Source: an uncultured Pelagibacteraceae bacterium (GTDB lineage: Bacteria > Pseudomonadota > Alphaproteobacteria > Pelagibacterales > Pelagibacteraceae). From it: a DNA stretch of 64,000 nt. The stretch lies in contig CACCEJ010000001.1 in NCBI GenBank assembly GCA_902545035.1, positions 1-64,000 on the forward strand, written 5' to 3'. The notes beneath the pieces are model-generated. The model did not search any database. It was not told the origin of the DNA and was given only the letters and a program-made list of their open reading frames with translations. The position numbers were made by a program, and so were the translations under genes. Of this stretch, positions 37,940-46,718 are shown one piece after another; position 1 is the stretch's first letter; each line of letters begins with the position of its first letter.

Positions 37940-40484
37940 TTAGTAATAAGTTTATTAATTTGTTTTTTATAAAAATAATTTTATTAATAGATTTATCTTT
38001 TAAATATTTTTCACACATTTTATTAGTTTTTACTATTTCTAACAGACTTTCTTCATCAATATCTCTATTTTCTTTTAAAATGGCCCTTTTTTTTCCGTTA
38101 ATTTGAATAATGTAGTCAATTTTTTCTTCTTTTAAAAATTTTAAGTCTGCTGTTGGCCAACTTATTTTATCACCAACTCCCAAATCTTCAAAACATTCTG
38201 ATGTAAAGTGAGGAATTGCTGGTGAAAATATTGTTAATACTTTTTTATAATTATCCTTTAAACTTTCACTATCTATTTCTTTTTCTATTTCTTTATTTAA
38301 GAAATTATATGTCTCATATATATTTGCTATTATAACATTGTAACTAAAGTTTTCTAAATTATGTGATATCTTGTTTATCATCTGGTTGCTAAATTTTTCT
38401 AGATCACTTTTTCCATTCGAAATTTTTAATTTACTATTTATCTTCTCTTTTATTTTTTTATGAAGCGTCCATAATTTTTGTAAAAACTTATACGAGGCTA
38501 CCATTCCTTGTTCTGACCATTGAACGTCTTTTTCTGGGGGACTATCTGATAAAATAAATAATCTTACAGCGTCAGCACCATAATTATTCATTATTTTCTC
38601 AGGATCAATTACATTTTTCTTTGACTTTGACATTGACTCAGAGGGCCCAACTTTTACAAAATTTTTTGGATTTCCTTTTTTATGATATTGATTACCTTTC
38701 AATTCTATCTCTTCAGGACTTAACCAATTATTATTTTCATCTTTGTATGTCTCATGACATACCATTCCTTGTGTGAATAAACCTTCAAATGGTTCATCAA
38801 ATTTAATATTATCATTTTTGTAACTTAGAGCTTTTAGAAAAAATCTTGAATATAATAAATGTAATATAGCATGTTCAACACCCCCGATATATTGATCAAC
38901 AGGCATCCAATAATCAACATCGTCTTTTGTAAAACCATACTGACTCTCAGTTGGAGAGCAAAATCTTAAGTAGTACCAAGAAGAACAGACGAATGTATCC
39001 AAGGTATCTGTTTCTCTAGTAAATCTTCTTCCGTTAATCGTTAAATTTTTCCAATCGCTATTTGCATCTAGTGGATTACCTTTTGAATTAAGGTTAACAT
39101 TATCAGGAAGTTTTATTGGTAAATTTTCCTTTGACACAGGAGTGACATTACCCTGTTCATCATAAAGAATTGGTATAGGGCATCCCCAGTATCTTTGTCT
39201 TGATACCCCCCAATCTTTTAGTCTAAAATTTATCTTTTTTTTACCTATTCCTTTTTCTTCTAAAATATCAATTGTACTTATTATAGATTCTTCTGGAACT
39301 TTAAGTCCGTTTAGAAACTTCGAATTAATTATAACACCAGTTCCAGCGTATGCTTCGTCACTAACAGTGTATTTATCATTTTCTTCAGTTGGCCTGACTA
39401 CTGTTGTAATCTCAAGGTTATATTTTTTTGCAAAATCAAAATCTCTTTGATCGTGGGCTGGACACCCAAATACTGCTCCAAATCCATAATCCATTAGTAC
39501 AAAATTAGCAAAGAAAACTGGCACTTTTTGAGTGGGATTTAAAGGGTTGATAGCCACTAAATCAGTTTTGAAACCTATTTTTTCACCTATTGCAATTGCT
39601 TCCTCGGTTGTCCCTGTTTTTGAGCACTCTTTTTTAAATTCTTGGAAGCTTCTATCATTTTCATAATATTTAGAAACTTCATGATCTACTGATAGAGCTA
39701 AAAAAGAAAAACCGAATAAAGTATCTGGTCTCGTTGTAAAACATTTAATTTCTTTTACTGGAATTTTTCCCTCAGTTTTAAATGCAATTTCACACCCAAA
39801 AGATTTTCCAATCCAATTTTTTTGCATTATCTTTACTTTGTTGGGCCAGGATTTTAACTTATCCAAACCATCAAGGAGTTCTTGTGAAAATTTTGAAATA
39901 CTAAAGAACCATTGATTTAACTTTTTTCTTTCAACTATAGCTCCAGATCTCCAACCTTTTCCATCTATTACCTGCTCGTTGGCAAGCACTGTTTGGTCTA
40001 CAGGATCCCAATTTACATAATTTTCCTTTCTGTAAACAAGACCTTTTTCAAAGAGTTCTAAAAAAAATAATTGTTGATGTTTATAATATTCTTCTGAACA
40101 AGTTGAAATTTCTCTATCCCAATCAATTGAAAGTCCAAGTCTTTTCAATTGAGCTTTCATTGTTGAAATATTTTTGTTAGTCCACTCTTTTGGATCTAGA
40201 TTATTTTCCCTTGCTGCATTTTCAGCGGGCATTCCAAAAGCATCCCATCCCATTGGGTGTAAAACGTTAAAACCTTTTAAAGTTTTATACCTCGAAAGAA
40301 CATCTCCTATTGTATAATTTCTTACGTGTCCCATATGAATTTTTCCAGATGGGTAAGGGAACATTTCTAAACAATAAAATTTTTTTTTAGACTTATCTAT
40401 TTTAGATTTAAAAACCTTTGAATTAAGCCACTTTTCTTGCCATTTTTCTTCAACAATCTTAAAATTATATCTTTCAGAATTCAC
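37932..40484 (-). CDS. leuS: Leucyl-tRNA synthetase
   Basis: A class I synthetase of 850 aa. The HIGH-type motif is [19 protein letters not shown] near residue 45, the editing (CP1) domain includes [17 protein letters not shown], and the KMSKS motif appears as [14 protein letters not shown]. The C-terminal tRNA-binding helices and the final IIQINGKKR segment are present. It lies 21 nt downstream of the DUF3576-type lipoprotein gene. Confidence 0.98.
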   Translation of the reverse strand: MNSERYNFKIVEEKWQEKWLNSKVFKSKIDKSKKKFYCLEMFPYPSGKIHMGHVRNYTIGDVLSRYKTLKGFNVLHPMGWDAFGMPAENAARENNLDPKEWTNKNISTMKAQLKRLGLSIDWDREISTCSEEYYKHQQLFFLELFEKGLVYRKENYVNWDPVDQTVLANEQVIDGKGWRSGAIVERKKLNQWFFSISKFSQELLDGLDKLKSWPNKVKIMQKNWIGKSFGCEIAFKTEGKIPVKEIKCFTTRPDTLFGFSFLALSVDHEVSKYYENDRSFQEFKKECSKTGTTEEAIAIGEKIGFKTDLVAINPLNPTQKVPVFFANFVLMDYGFGAVFGCPAHDQRDFDFAKKYNLEITTVVRPTEENDKYTVSDEAYAGTGVIINSKFLNGLKVPEESIISTIDILEEKGIGKKKINFRLKDWGVSRQRYWGCPIPILYDEQGNVTPVSKENLPIKLPDNVNLNSKGNPLDANSDWKNLTINGRRFTRETDTLDTFVCSSWYYLRFCSPTESQYGFTKDDVDYWMPVDQYIGGVEHAILHLLYSRFFLKALSYKNDNIKFDEPFEGLFTQGMVCHETYKDENNNWLSPEEIELKGNQYHKKGNPKNFVKVGPSESMSKSKKNVIDPEKIMNNYGADAVRLFILSDSPPEKDVQWSEQGMVASYKFLQKLWTLHKKIKEKINSKLKISNGKSDLEKFSNQMINKISHNLENFSYNVIIANIYETYNFLNKEIEKEIDSESLKDNYKKVLTIFSPAIPHFTSECFEDLGVGDKISWPTADLKFLKEEKIDYIIQINGKKRAILKENRDIDEESLLEIVKTNKMCEKYLKDKSINKIIFIKNKLINLLLND

Positions 40485-40505
40485 TAAGTTAAATTTTTAT
40501 TGGGT

Positions 40506-41060
40506 TTATTTAATTTTCAGGCCCTTATACTCTTTAAAGTTTTTATCTTTTTTTTGTTTTTTATAAATAGCTGCTTTGTTTAAAATTTTTTTCTTTAATT
40601 CTGCAACAAGCGAACCTGTTTTTTGTGTAATTTTGCAATTCATCATTTGATTACACCTTTTATAAAAAACTTTAATATCTAAAGCGTCAGTTCTTACTTC
40701 ATTTGTTAAAAACCGTATGGAAATTTTTACAGACTCATCGAGATTATCTCCATCTGAATACCAGTCAGTTATTATAATACCCCCACTGTAATTCACTGAA
40801 GAAAGAGGCATAAATTCAATTATATCTAATGAAGCTCTCCAAAGCTCGTTTGCACTTGCAAACATAAAATCACCACCTTTACCTGAATTTTTCATAGAAG
40901 TATCAAGTCTAAAGCCTCTTCCTTCCTCAAGATTTTTTTTAACTCTTTCATCTGGATTTGGTGAAACTTTTCTGGCATCACCAGGAGGTCCACAAGAACT
41001 TAATGCTAGAAATAAGAGACCGAGGAGAATAAATAATGTTGAAATTTTAAAATTAATCAT
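40506..41060 (-). CDS. DUF3576-type outer-membrane lipoprotein
   Basis: A 184-aa lipoprotein. Hydrophobic leader and lipobox (LLFLALSSCGPPGDARK), then a conserved domain beginning NELWRASLDIIEFMPLSSVNYSGGIIITDWYS. I believe this is the DUF3576 family, commonly placed in front of leuS in Alphaproteobacteria; its function is unknown. It is divergent from the porin gene, with 217 nt between. Confidence 0.82.
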   Translation of the reverse strand: MINFKISTLFILLGLLFLALSSCGPPGDARKVSPNPDERVKKNLEEGRGFRLDTSMKNSGKGGDFMFASANELWRASLDIIEFMPLSSVNYSGGIIITDWYSDGDNLDESVKISIRFLTNEVRTDALDIKVFYKRCNQMMNCKITQKTGSLVAELKKKILNKAAIYKKQKKDKNFKEYKGLKIK

Positions 41061-41277
41061 AAATTTTCTTAAAGTCAGGTTGTAGAGGAAAAAACCCTAA
41101 AATTAAAAGTTTTTTTTGATTTTGTGAAAAAATGGCATAAAATAACACTTATTTATGATGTAAAAATACAACACTTTAGTAAAAATTATGCAAAAAAACC
41201 AATAAAATGGTCAATAATTTGAAATAATTGATAGAGATACAGTGTTTAATATTAAACAATTAACGAAAGGTAATAAT
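41061..41277 (+). promoter_or_regulatory. Porin upstream region
   Basis: A 217-nt AT-rich gap between the divergent lipoprotein gene and the porin ATG, long by the standard of this genome. It must drive a highly expressed gene and probably holds a long 5' UTR. Candidate hexamers (TTGAAA at 41219, TTTAAT at 41245) are too far apart to be convincing, so I do not name a promoter. A strong ribosome-binding site, ACGAAAGG, sits just before the ATG at 41278. Confidence 0.4.
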
Positions 41278-42210
41278 ATGAACAATCTAAAAAAACTTGG
41301 ATTGACAGCATTAGGTACTGCATTAGTAGCAACTTCAGCAACAGCTGCTGACTACTCAATTTCAGGTACTAGTCAAGTTACTTTCAATGGTCGTGATAAT
41401 GACGATACTGGAAATGGCTGGACAATGTCTGACTCAATCACGTTCTCAGCATCAGGTGAAATGGATAACGGTATGACTGTTAGCCATACTTATGAAGTTG
41501 ATGGTGGTGGACAAGGTAACTACAATGTTAAAGTAGATACAGGTGATTTCGGAACATTAACATTCGTTGGTGGATCATCAACTGGTGTAATCGGTTCTTG
41601 GGATGACTTAACTCCAACAGCTAATGAAGAAGCTCATGGTGTAACAGTTGGTGGAACAATTGCAGGCGCTGCAAATGGTACTGCTAACACTACAAACATC
41701 TTCTTATACAGCTATGAAGTAACAGATGGTGTAACTTTCCAAGCTGCTTACTCACCTTCAGAAGGTACAGCAGTTGTTGAAAGTTCAATGGACTATGGTG
41801 TTAAATATACTGGAATGGAAGGTCTAACTGTTTGGGCTGCAATGGGTGAAAACAATGATTCATCTAACGGTGTAGATAACTCTGCACTTGCTGTAACTTA
41901 TGCAATGGGTGGATTAACAGTTGGATACCAAGTTAACGAAAGTGATTACTCAACTGGAACTTCAGATGAAGACTTCACAGCAATAGGTGTATCTTATGCT
42001 GTATCTGATGATCTTTCAGTATCACTAAACTCATCTACAATTGATTTTGAGAGTTCAACTCTTGATGATCAAGAAGCTACAGGTGTAAGTTTCTCTTATA
42101 CTTCTGGTGGAATGACTATATCAGGTTCACACTCAAATGTTGATAACGTAGGTGGAACTTCAACTACTGATAACAGTGGTTACGAGTTAAACTTTAAATT
42201 TGCATTCTAA
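41278..42210 (+). CDS. Outer-membrane porin
   Basis: A 310-aa Gram-negative porin. The signal peptide is MNNLKKLGLTALGTALVATSATA, cut before ADYSISGTSQVTF. The mature protein is rich in alternating beta strands with Gly/Asp/Ser/Thr turns and ends FKFAF, the terminal Phe needed by BamA. It is much less Lys/Ile-rich than neighbouring proteins, consistent with selection on an abundant surface protein. The ORF-track start at 41242 is a GTG; the ATG at 41278 with a strong RBS is right. It is probably general, but its solute is unknown. Confidence 0.92.
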   Translation: MNNLKKLGLTALGTALVATSATAADYSISGTSQVTFNGRDNDDTGNGWTMSDSITFSASGEMDNGMTVSHTYEVDGGGQGNYNVKVDTGDFGTLTFVGGSSTGVIGSWDDLTPTANEEAHGVTVGGTIAGAANGTANTTNIFLYSYEVTDGVTFQAAYSPSEGTAVVESSMDYGVKYTGMEGLTVWAAMGENNDSSNGVDNSALAVTYAMGGLTVGYQVNESDYSTGTSDEDFTAIGVSYAVSDDLSVSLNSSTIDFESSTLDDQEATGVSFSYTSGGMTISGSHSNVDNVGGTSTTDNSGYELNFKFAF

Positions 42211-42232
42211 TTTAAAAGTTTAAACACTTATT

Positions 42233-42264
42233 AAAAAGGCCCCTTTTTTGGGGCCTTTTTTTTT
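42233..42264 (+). terminator. Intrinsic terminator of the porin gene
   Basis: A perfect GGCCCC-TTTTTT-GGGGCC hairpin is followed by nine T. It is preceded by five A that can extend the stem, so it may also work for the convergent ThiE-like gene. It starts 22 nt after the porin stop. It is by far the clearest hairpin terminator I saw in the window. Confidence 0.93.
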
Positions 42265-42790
42265 ATTTAAAGTAAGAAATCCCTGCAAAACCTATTGATT
42301 TGGTAAGCTTAATAATTTTTAAGTTTTCCTTAGAAATACCACCTAAGGCTATAATATTTTTTTTTGACATATTAGAAATCAATTTAAATTTATTAATTCC
42401 CAGGTAGTTATTATTTTTTTTGAAAATGGAAGAGATAAATATTTCACTAACACCTTGTCTCTCTTTAATTTTTATTTCATTCAGTTTATGAGCAGATCCA
42501 ACTAGTAAAAAATTATTTTTGAAATTATAACTTAAATGTTTATAACTTTTATTAAAAGCAGGCAAATATGCACCGTCCATATCTAATTTTAATGCAAGTT
42601 TAATATTATTTGACAAAAGAATTTTAAAACCTCTATTTTTACAATATTGTTTTAGATTAAATAATTCAGTAAGATCAATTTTCTTCTTGTAGTTTCTATA
42701 TATTATTATTGTATTTTTTGATTGTTTATCAATATTACTTTTATAAAATTTATCTATAAAGTAATATTTTTTAAATAAAGTTTTATGCAT
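42263..42790 (-). CDS. Thiamine-phosphate-synthase-like (ThiE/TenI) protein
   Basis: A short, divergent TIM-barrel protein of about 175 aa. RGFKILLSNNIKLALKLDMDGAYLP resembles the ThiE segment around GxHLGQ, and KNIIALGGISKENLKIIKLTKSIGFAGISYF resembles the phosphate-binding GGI region. The thiazole/pyrimidine pocket is not well conserved, so true ThiE activity is doubtful. I choose the ATG at 42790 (MHKTLFKK) over 42802, because it abuts the divergent yggS ATG in ATGCAT. The alternative is a TenI-like regulator or another barrel enzyme. Confidence 0.68.
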   Translation of the reverse strand: MHKTLFKKYYFIDKFYKSNIDKQSKNTIIIYRNYKKKIDLTELFNLKQYCKNRGFKILLSNNIKLALKLDMDGAYLPAFNKSYKHLSYNFKNNFLLVGSAHKLNEIKIKERQGVSEIFISSIFKKNNNYLGINKFKLISNMSKKNIIALGGISKENLKIIKLTKSIGFAGISYFK

Positions 42791-43447
42791 AAAACAGTTC
42801 AAAATTTAATATCAATTCAAAGTGCAATCAAATCAAAATTATTAAACATTGATGGAAAAAAGAAAATACCTAAAATAATTGCAGTTTCCAAAACTTTTAA
42901 AATAGAGCATATTTTACCATTAATTGATTATGGTCATATCGATTTTGGTGAAAATAAAGTTCAAGAGGCAATTGAAAAATGGACAAATATTAAAAAAGAA
43001 AACAACAAAATAAAACTTCATTTAATTGGTAAATTACAAACGAACAAAGTCAAGTTTGCAGTAAAAATATTTGATTATATCCATTCCTTGGACAGTGAAA
43101 AGCTAGCAAAAAAAATTTCTGAGGAACAAAAAAAACATAATGTTAACCCAAAAATTTTTATCCAAATAAATCTTGGACTGGAAAGACAAAAGTCTGGGAT
43201 AGACAAAGAAAATTTACAAAGTTTTTATAACTTATGTAAAGAATTAGACCTTAGTATTGTTGGTATAATGTGTATTCCTCCATTTGATAAGGACTCCACA
43301 AAGTATTTTTCTGAAATGTCAAAACTCAGCCAATCAATAGACCAAAAAGAATTAAGTATGGGAATGTCATCAGATTATCTAAAAGCTGTTGAATTTAATT
43401 CAACATTTCTTAGAATTGGATCAAGCATATTTGGTCAAAGAGGCTAA
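42785..43447 (+). CDS. yggS: PLP homeostasis protein YggS
   Basis: A 220-aa PLP-binding barrel protein of the YggS/PLPBP family. The cofactor Lys lies in IIAVSKTFKIEHI, followed by DFGENKVQEAIEKW, KLHLIGKLQTNKVKFA and GIMCIPP, and the end carries LSMGMSSDYLKAVEF and RIGSSIFGQRG. It controls free PLP and amino-acid balance. Its ATG at 42785 is adjacent to the opposite-strand start of the ThiE-like gene, so no 5' leader can be free of coding sequence. Confidence 0.96.
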   Translation: MHKTVQNLISIQSAIKSKLLNIDGKKKIPKIIAVSKTFKIEHILPLIDYGHIDFGENKVQEAIEKWTNIKKENNKIKLHLIGKLQTNKVKFAVKIFDYIHSLDSEKLAKKISEEQKKHNVNPKIFIQINLGLERQKSGIDKENLQSFYNLCKELDLSIVGIMCIPPFDKDSTKYFSEMSKLSQSIDQKELSMGMSSDYLKAVEFNSTFLRIGSSIFGQRG

Positions 43448-43938
43448 AATATTTTTATTTTAGTTTTTTTATTAATTAGCTTAAGCAGAATTAAAAAATC
43501 TTTTTTTTTAAGACCTACACATCCTGCTGTTGGCCTCAAATTTTTGCTTAAATGAAGAAAAATAGCACTACCTTTACCTAATTTTGTATTTTTAGTATTG
43601 TAATTAATAGGAATCACAAAGTCGTATTTATAATCTTTTCTAAATAATTTTTCATGTTTTACATTTTTATTAATTGTAATTAATTTATTATAATTTTTTT
43701 TATTATTCGTGTCATTGCACCATCCCATATTTTTTTTAATTGCTAAACATTTAAGTTTAGTTAAAGGTTTTGTTACTCTATCTTTCCTATAATATAAATC
43801 TCCAAGCGAAAAAATGCCTTTAGGTGTTTTTTTATCACCTTCTATTTTACAATTTGTTAAACCTTTTTTTCCAATACAGGAGTTAAATGTAAAGTCATCA
43901 AACTGAAGAGTCTCTTTATTTTTAACAATAATTGTCAT
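43444..43938 (-). CDS. L,D-transpeptidase (YkuD) family protein
   Basis: A 164-aa protein with the YkuD catalytic region IFLHLSKNLRPTAGCVGLKKKDF, where H and C match the HX(14-17)(S/T)XGC pattern in compact form, and GDKKTPKGIFSLGDLYYRKDR in the N-terminal half. Family members crosslink peptidoglycan or attach proteins to it. I see no obvious signal peptide, as in the short DUF-type subgroup, so its site of action is uncertain. It converges with yggS by 4 nt. Confidence 0.83.
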   Translation of the reverse strand: MTIIVKNKETLQFDDFTFNSCIGKKGLTNCKIEGDKKTPKGIFSLGDLYYRKDRVTKPLTKLKCLAIKKNMGWCNDTNNKKNYNKLITINKNVKHEKLFRKDYKYDFVIPINYNTKNTKLGKGSAIFLHLSKNLRPTAGCVGLKKKDFLILLKLINKKTKIKIF

Positions 43939-43951
43939 ATCCTATTTATAT

Positions 43952-44512
43952 ATGAATAATCAAACATTAGTAATTTATGATTTTAAAATTTTATATCAAG
44001 TACTTAAGGAAGTAGAGGGTCACTTAAATTTCAATTTAATAGATATTGAAAAGTCAAAGATTAAAGAATTAGATGAAAAAAAAACTCAAAATAATTTGAT
44101 TATTTCAGATAAGAAGATCAAAAACTTTGGGGAATATATGTTTGTGGATCAATTACCAGTTAACCTCATAAAACTTATTGAGAGTGTTAATATAAAATTT
44201 TTAAAAAAAAAATATAACCAACAATCAGATATAGATTTAGGAAAATATAAATTAAATTTAAACTCAAGAAAAATCTATGGTAGAAACAAAAGTTTGGACC
44301 TAACAGAAAGAGAGGCAAACATAATAATTTTTCTTAAAAATTCGCAAAATCCGGTTAAAATAAGTAAATTACAGTCTGAGGTTTGGGGTCATAATTCTAA
44401 ATTAGAAACTCACACAGTGGAAACTCATATTTACAGACTAAGAAAAAAAATAAATGATACTTTTAGTGATAATGAATTTATAAAAAGTTCAAAACTAGGT
44501 TATAAGATTTAG
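43952..44512 (+). CDS. OmpR-type winged-helix regulator with degenerate receiver
   Basis: The C-terminal ~95 residues are an OmpR/PhoB DNA-binding domain: YKLNLNSRKIYGRNKSLDLTEREANIIIFL, the turn region VWGHNSKLETHTVETHIYRLRKKI and the final SKLGYKI wing. The N-terminal ~90 residues look like a worn-down receiver domain (NLIISDKKI, QLPVNLIKLIE) without a clear acidic pocket or phospho-Asp context. It probably acts independently of phosphorylation. Its stop overlaps the GTG start of the TPR-methyltransferase by 1 nt; I see no sensor kinase. Confidence 0.8.
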   Translation: MNNQTLVIYDFKILYQVLKEVEGHLNFNLIDIEKSKIKELDEKKTQNNLIISDKKIKNFGEYMFVDQLPVNLIKLIESVNIKFLKKKYNQQSDIDLGKYKLNLNSRKIYGRNKSLDLTEREANIIIFLKNSQNPVKISKLQSEVWGHNSKLETHTVETHIYRLRKKINDTFSDNEFIKSSKLGYKI

Positions 44513-46611
44513 TGAATAAGGATGAAAAATCAATTAAAGAAAAACTTAATATTGCAATAGATCATCACAAAAATCAAAAATTTCAATCAGCAGAAAAATT
44601 ATATAAAGAAATTTTAAGTGTAGATGAAAATGATGCTGAAGTTATTTTTAACTTAGGTACTTTATATTCTCAAATGAAAAAATTTAGTTTAGCAAAATCT
44701 TTATTACTAAAGGCTGATGATTTAAATCCAAACAACTTGAACATAAATCTTAACATAGGCTCCTTATTATATAATGAAGGAGATACAGAACTTGCGTTAA
44801 AATATTTTGATAAAGTTATTAAAATCCAATCAAATTTTGCTCTTGCATATTTTAATAAGGGAATAATTCTTAATAACCAAAAAAAATATCATAATGCTAT
44901 AAAATCTTTTGAAAAAGTTATTGAGATTGAACCAAAGAATATAAATGCTTACAATGTACTAGGAATTATTTTACAAGATATTGGTGAATATCAAAAATCT
45001 CTATTTTATTTAAAAAAAGCAATAAATATTGCACCAAATAATTTAAGAGTAGTAAATACATTACTAAACTTACTTAAGTCAGTTAAGTTATCAAATTTAT
45101 TGGAGAGCAATAGTTTAGATTTAGTAGATTTGTTTATTTTTTTATATGATAAAAATTCTATAGATCATAATGAATTATTTAATAATGTTAAAAATCTTAT
45201 TATCTTTGAAGACGATAAAATTAAAATTGAAAAACTTTTTAAATCTGAAGTTTCACTACTTAGTAATCAAATTGTTAAAAAAATTTTAAATAAAAAACTT
45301 TTTCACCTTGTTCTACAAAAATCCTTAGTAAGAGATAAATTTTTAGAGAAATTTTTATACAAAATTAGGAAAGAAATTCTTTTACAATTTGAAATTAATA
45401 AAGGAAATTTAATTAACGACTTATATGATTTTATTTTATCTAATGCAGAGCAATCATTCTTGAATGAATATGTAGTTTATCAATCTGATGAAGAGATGAA
45501 CATGGTAAATGATTTAATGAAAAAAATTGAAAATGAAAAGACAATTAATGAATTAGAAATATCAATACTAGCCTGCTATTTGCCTTTAAAATCGTCAAAA
45601 ATAATTAGTGACAAGCTACTAAATTATATTTCCGATAAATCACTATTTAATGATTTAATACAGATACAAATAAAAGATCATATAAAAGAAGCAGAACTCA
45701 AAAAAAGTATAAATTCTTTTGATATTATTTCAGACAAAGTATCCAGAAGTGTAAGAGACCAGTATGAAAAAAATCCATATCCAAGGTGGAGGTATGCAAA
45801 AAAAACCCCTAAGAATAATTTTCTATCAATACTAAATAATGCAATTAGTCCCAATAAAATTAAAATAAGCAACCAAAATACAGATCAAAATGTTTTAATT
45901 GCAGGCTGTGGCACTGGTCAACAATTAGTTGGCAAAACTTCTTATGCGAATTCAAATATTGTTGCGATAGACCTTAGTTTATCAAGTTTAGCATTTGCAA
46001 AACGTAAAATGCTAGAGCTTGGTCATAAAAATATCGAATTTTTGCAAGGAGATATACTTAGCCTAAATAGTTTGAATAAAAAATTTAATGTAATTGAGTG
46101 TGTAGGAGTTCTTCATCACCTAAAAAATCCAGAAGAGGGTTTAAGAATATTATTAAATATTTTGGAACCTAATGGTTATTTAAAACTTGGTTTGTATAGT
46201 GAATATGCTAGAAAACACATAGTTGAGTTAAAGGAGTTTGTAAGAAATCATAAATTTGAGAGTAATATTAGGGATATAAGAAATTTTAGAGAATTATCTA
46301 AAAATAATAGTAAAGAAAATTCATTTAAAAAAATAAACTTCAATTTTGATTTTTATTCAACATCAAGTGTAAGGGATTTAATTTTTCACGTACAGGAACA
46401 CCAATATACTTTACCAAAAGTAGCCAATATGATTAAAAAATTTCATTTAAAATTTCTAGGTTTTACTAATTCAGCAATTAAGAAAGAGTACTCAAAAATG
46501 TATCCTGAAGATTTGAAAAATACATCACTTGAAAATTGGAATAATTTTGAAATAAATAATCAGGATAGTTTTAGAGAAATGTATCAATTTTGGGTAAAAA
46601 AAGATGACTAA
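44512..46611 (+). CDS. TPR-domain SAM-dependent methyltransferase
   Basis: A 699-aa protein. TPR repeats span residues ~1-195 (VIFNLGTLYSQMKKFSLAK; ALAYFNKGIILNNQKKYHNA). A helical linker follows, then from about residue 430 a class I methyltransferase: NVLIAGCGTGQQLVGKTSYA, VAIDLSLSSLAFAKRKM and VIECVGVLHHLKNPEEGLR. The start is GTG, overlapping the regulator stop. The substrate is unknown; the TPR region suggests a protein or glycan partner. Its 3' end overlaps arfA by 8 nt. Confidence 0.86.
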   Translation: MNKDEKSIKEKLNIAIDHHKNQKFQSAEKLYKEILSVDENDAEVIFNLGTLYSQMKKFSLAKSLLLKADDLNPNNLNINLNIGSLLYNEGDTELALKYFDKVIKIQSNFALAYFNKGIILNNQKKYHNAIKSFEKVIEIEPKNINAYNVLGIILQDIGEYQKSLFYLKKAINIAPNNLRVVNTLLNLLKSVKLSNLLESNSLDLVDLFIFLYDKNSIDHNELFNNVKNLIIFEDDKIKIEKLFKSEVSLLSNQIVKKILNKKLFHLVLQKSLVRDKFLEKFLYKIRKEILLQFEINKGNLINDLYDFILSNAEQSFLNEYVVYQSDEEMNMVNDLMKKIENEKTINELEISILACYLPLKSSKIISDKLLNYISDKSLFNDLIQIQIKDHIKEAELKKSINSFDIISDKVSRSVRDQYEKNPYPRWRYAKKTPKNNFLSILNNAISPNKIKISNQNTDQNVLIAGCGTGQQLVGKTSYANSNIVAIDLSLSSLAFAKRKMLELGHKNIEFLQGDILSLNSLNKKFNVIECVGVLHHLKNPEEGLRILLNILEPNGYLKLGLYSEYARKHIVELKEFVRNHKFESNIRDIRNFRELSKNNSKENSFKKINFNFDFYSTSSVRDLIFHVQEHQYTLPKVANMIKKFHLKFLGFTNSAIKKEYSKMYPEDLKNTSLENWNNFEINNQDSFREMYQFWVKKDD

Positions 46612-46714
46612 AAAAAAAAATTATATAGCTAAAGATTTATTAACCCCAAAATATAAAACTAGAGTCGTAAAACCAAAAAAAGGTAAAGGTAGTTTTAAAA
46701 GAAAAAAAAAATAA
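46604..46714 (+). CDS. arfA: ArfA-like alternative ribosome-rescue factor (36 aa)
   Basis: This short frame, below the ORF-track cutoff, starts at ATG 46604 and ends TAA 46712-46714. It encodes a highly basic peptide with DLLTPKYKTRVVKPKKGKGS followed by FKRKKK. This matches the functional core of E. coli ArfA (ALLHDPLFRQRV..KKGKGSYMRK). ArfA recruits RF2 to ribosomes stalled without a stop codon. The hydrophobic C-terminal tail that destabilises full-length E. coli ArfA is absent. It overlaps the methyltransferase gene by 8 nt. Confidence 0.75.
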   Translation: MTKKKNYIAKDLLTPKYKTRVVKPKKGKGSFKRKKK

Positions 46715-46718
46715 TTTA

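Noticed and set aside
41219-41250. TTGAAA and TTTAAT before the porin as a sigma-70 promoter
   Set aside because: The spacing is 20 nt, too long for a confident -35/-10 pair.
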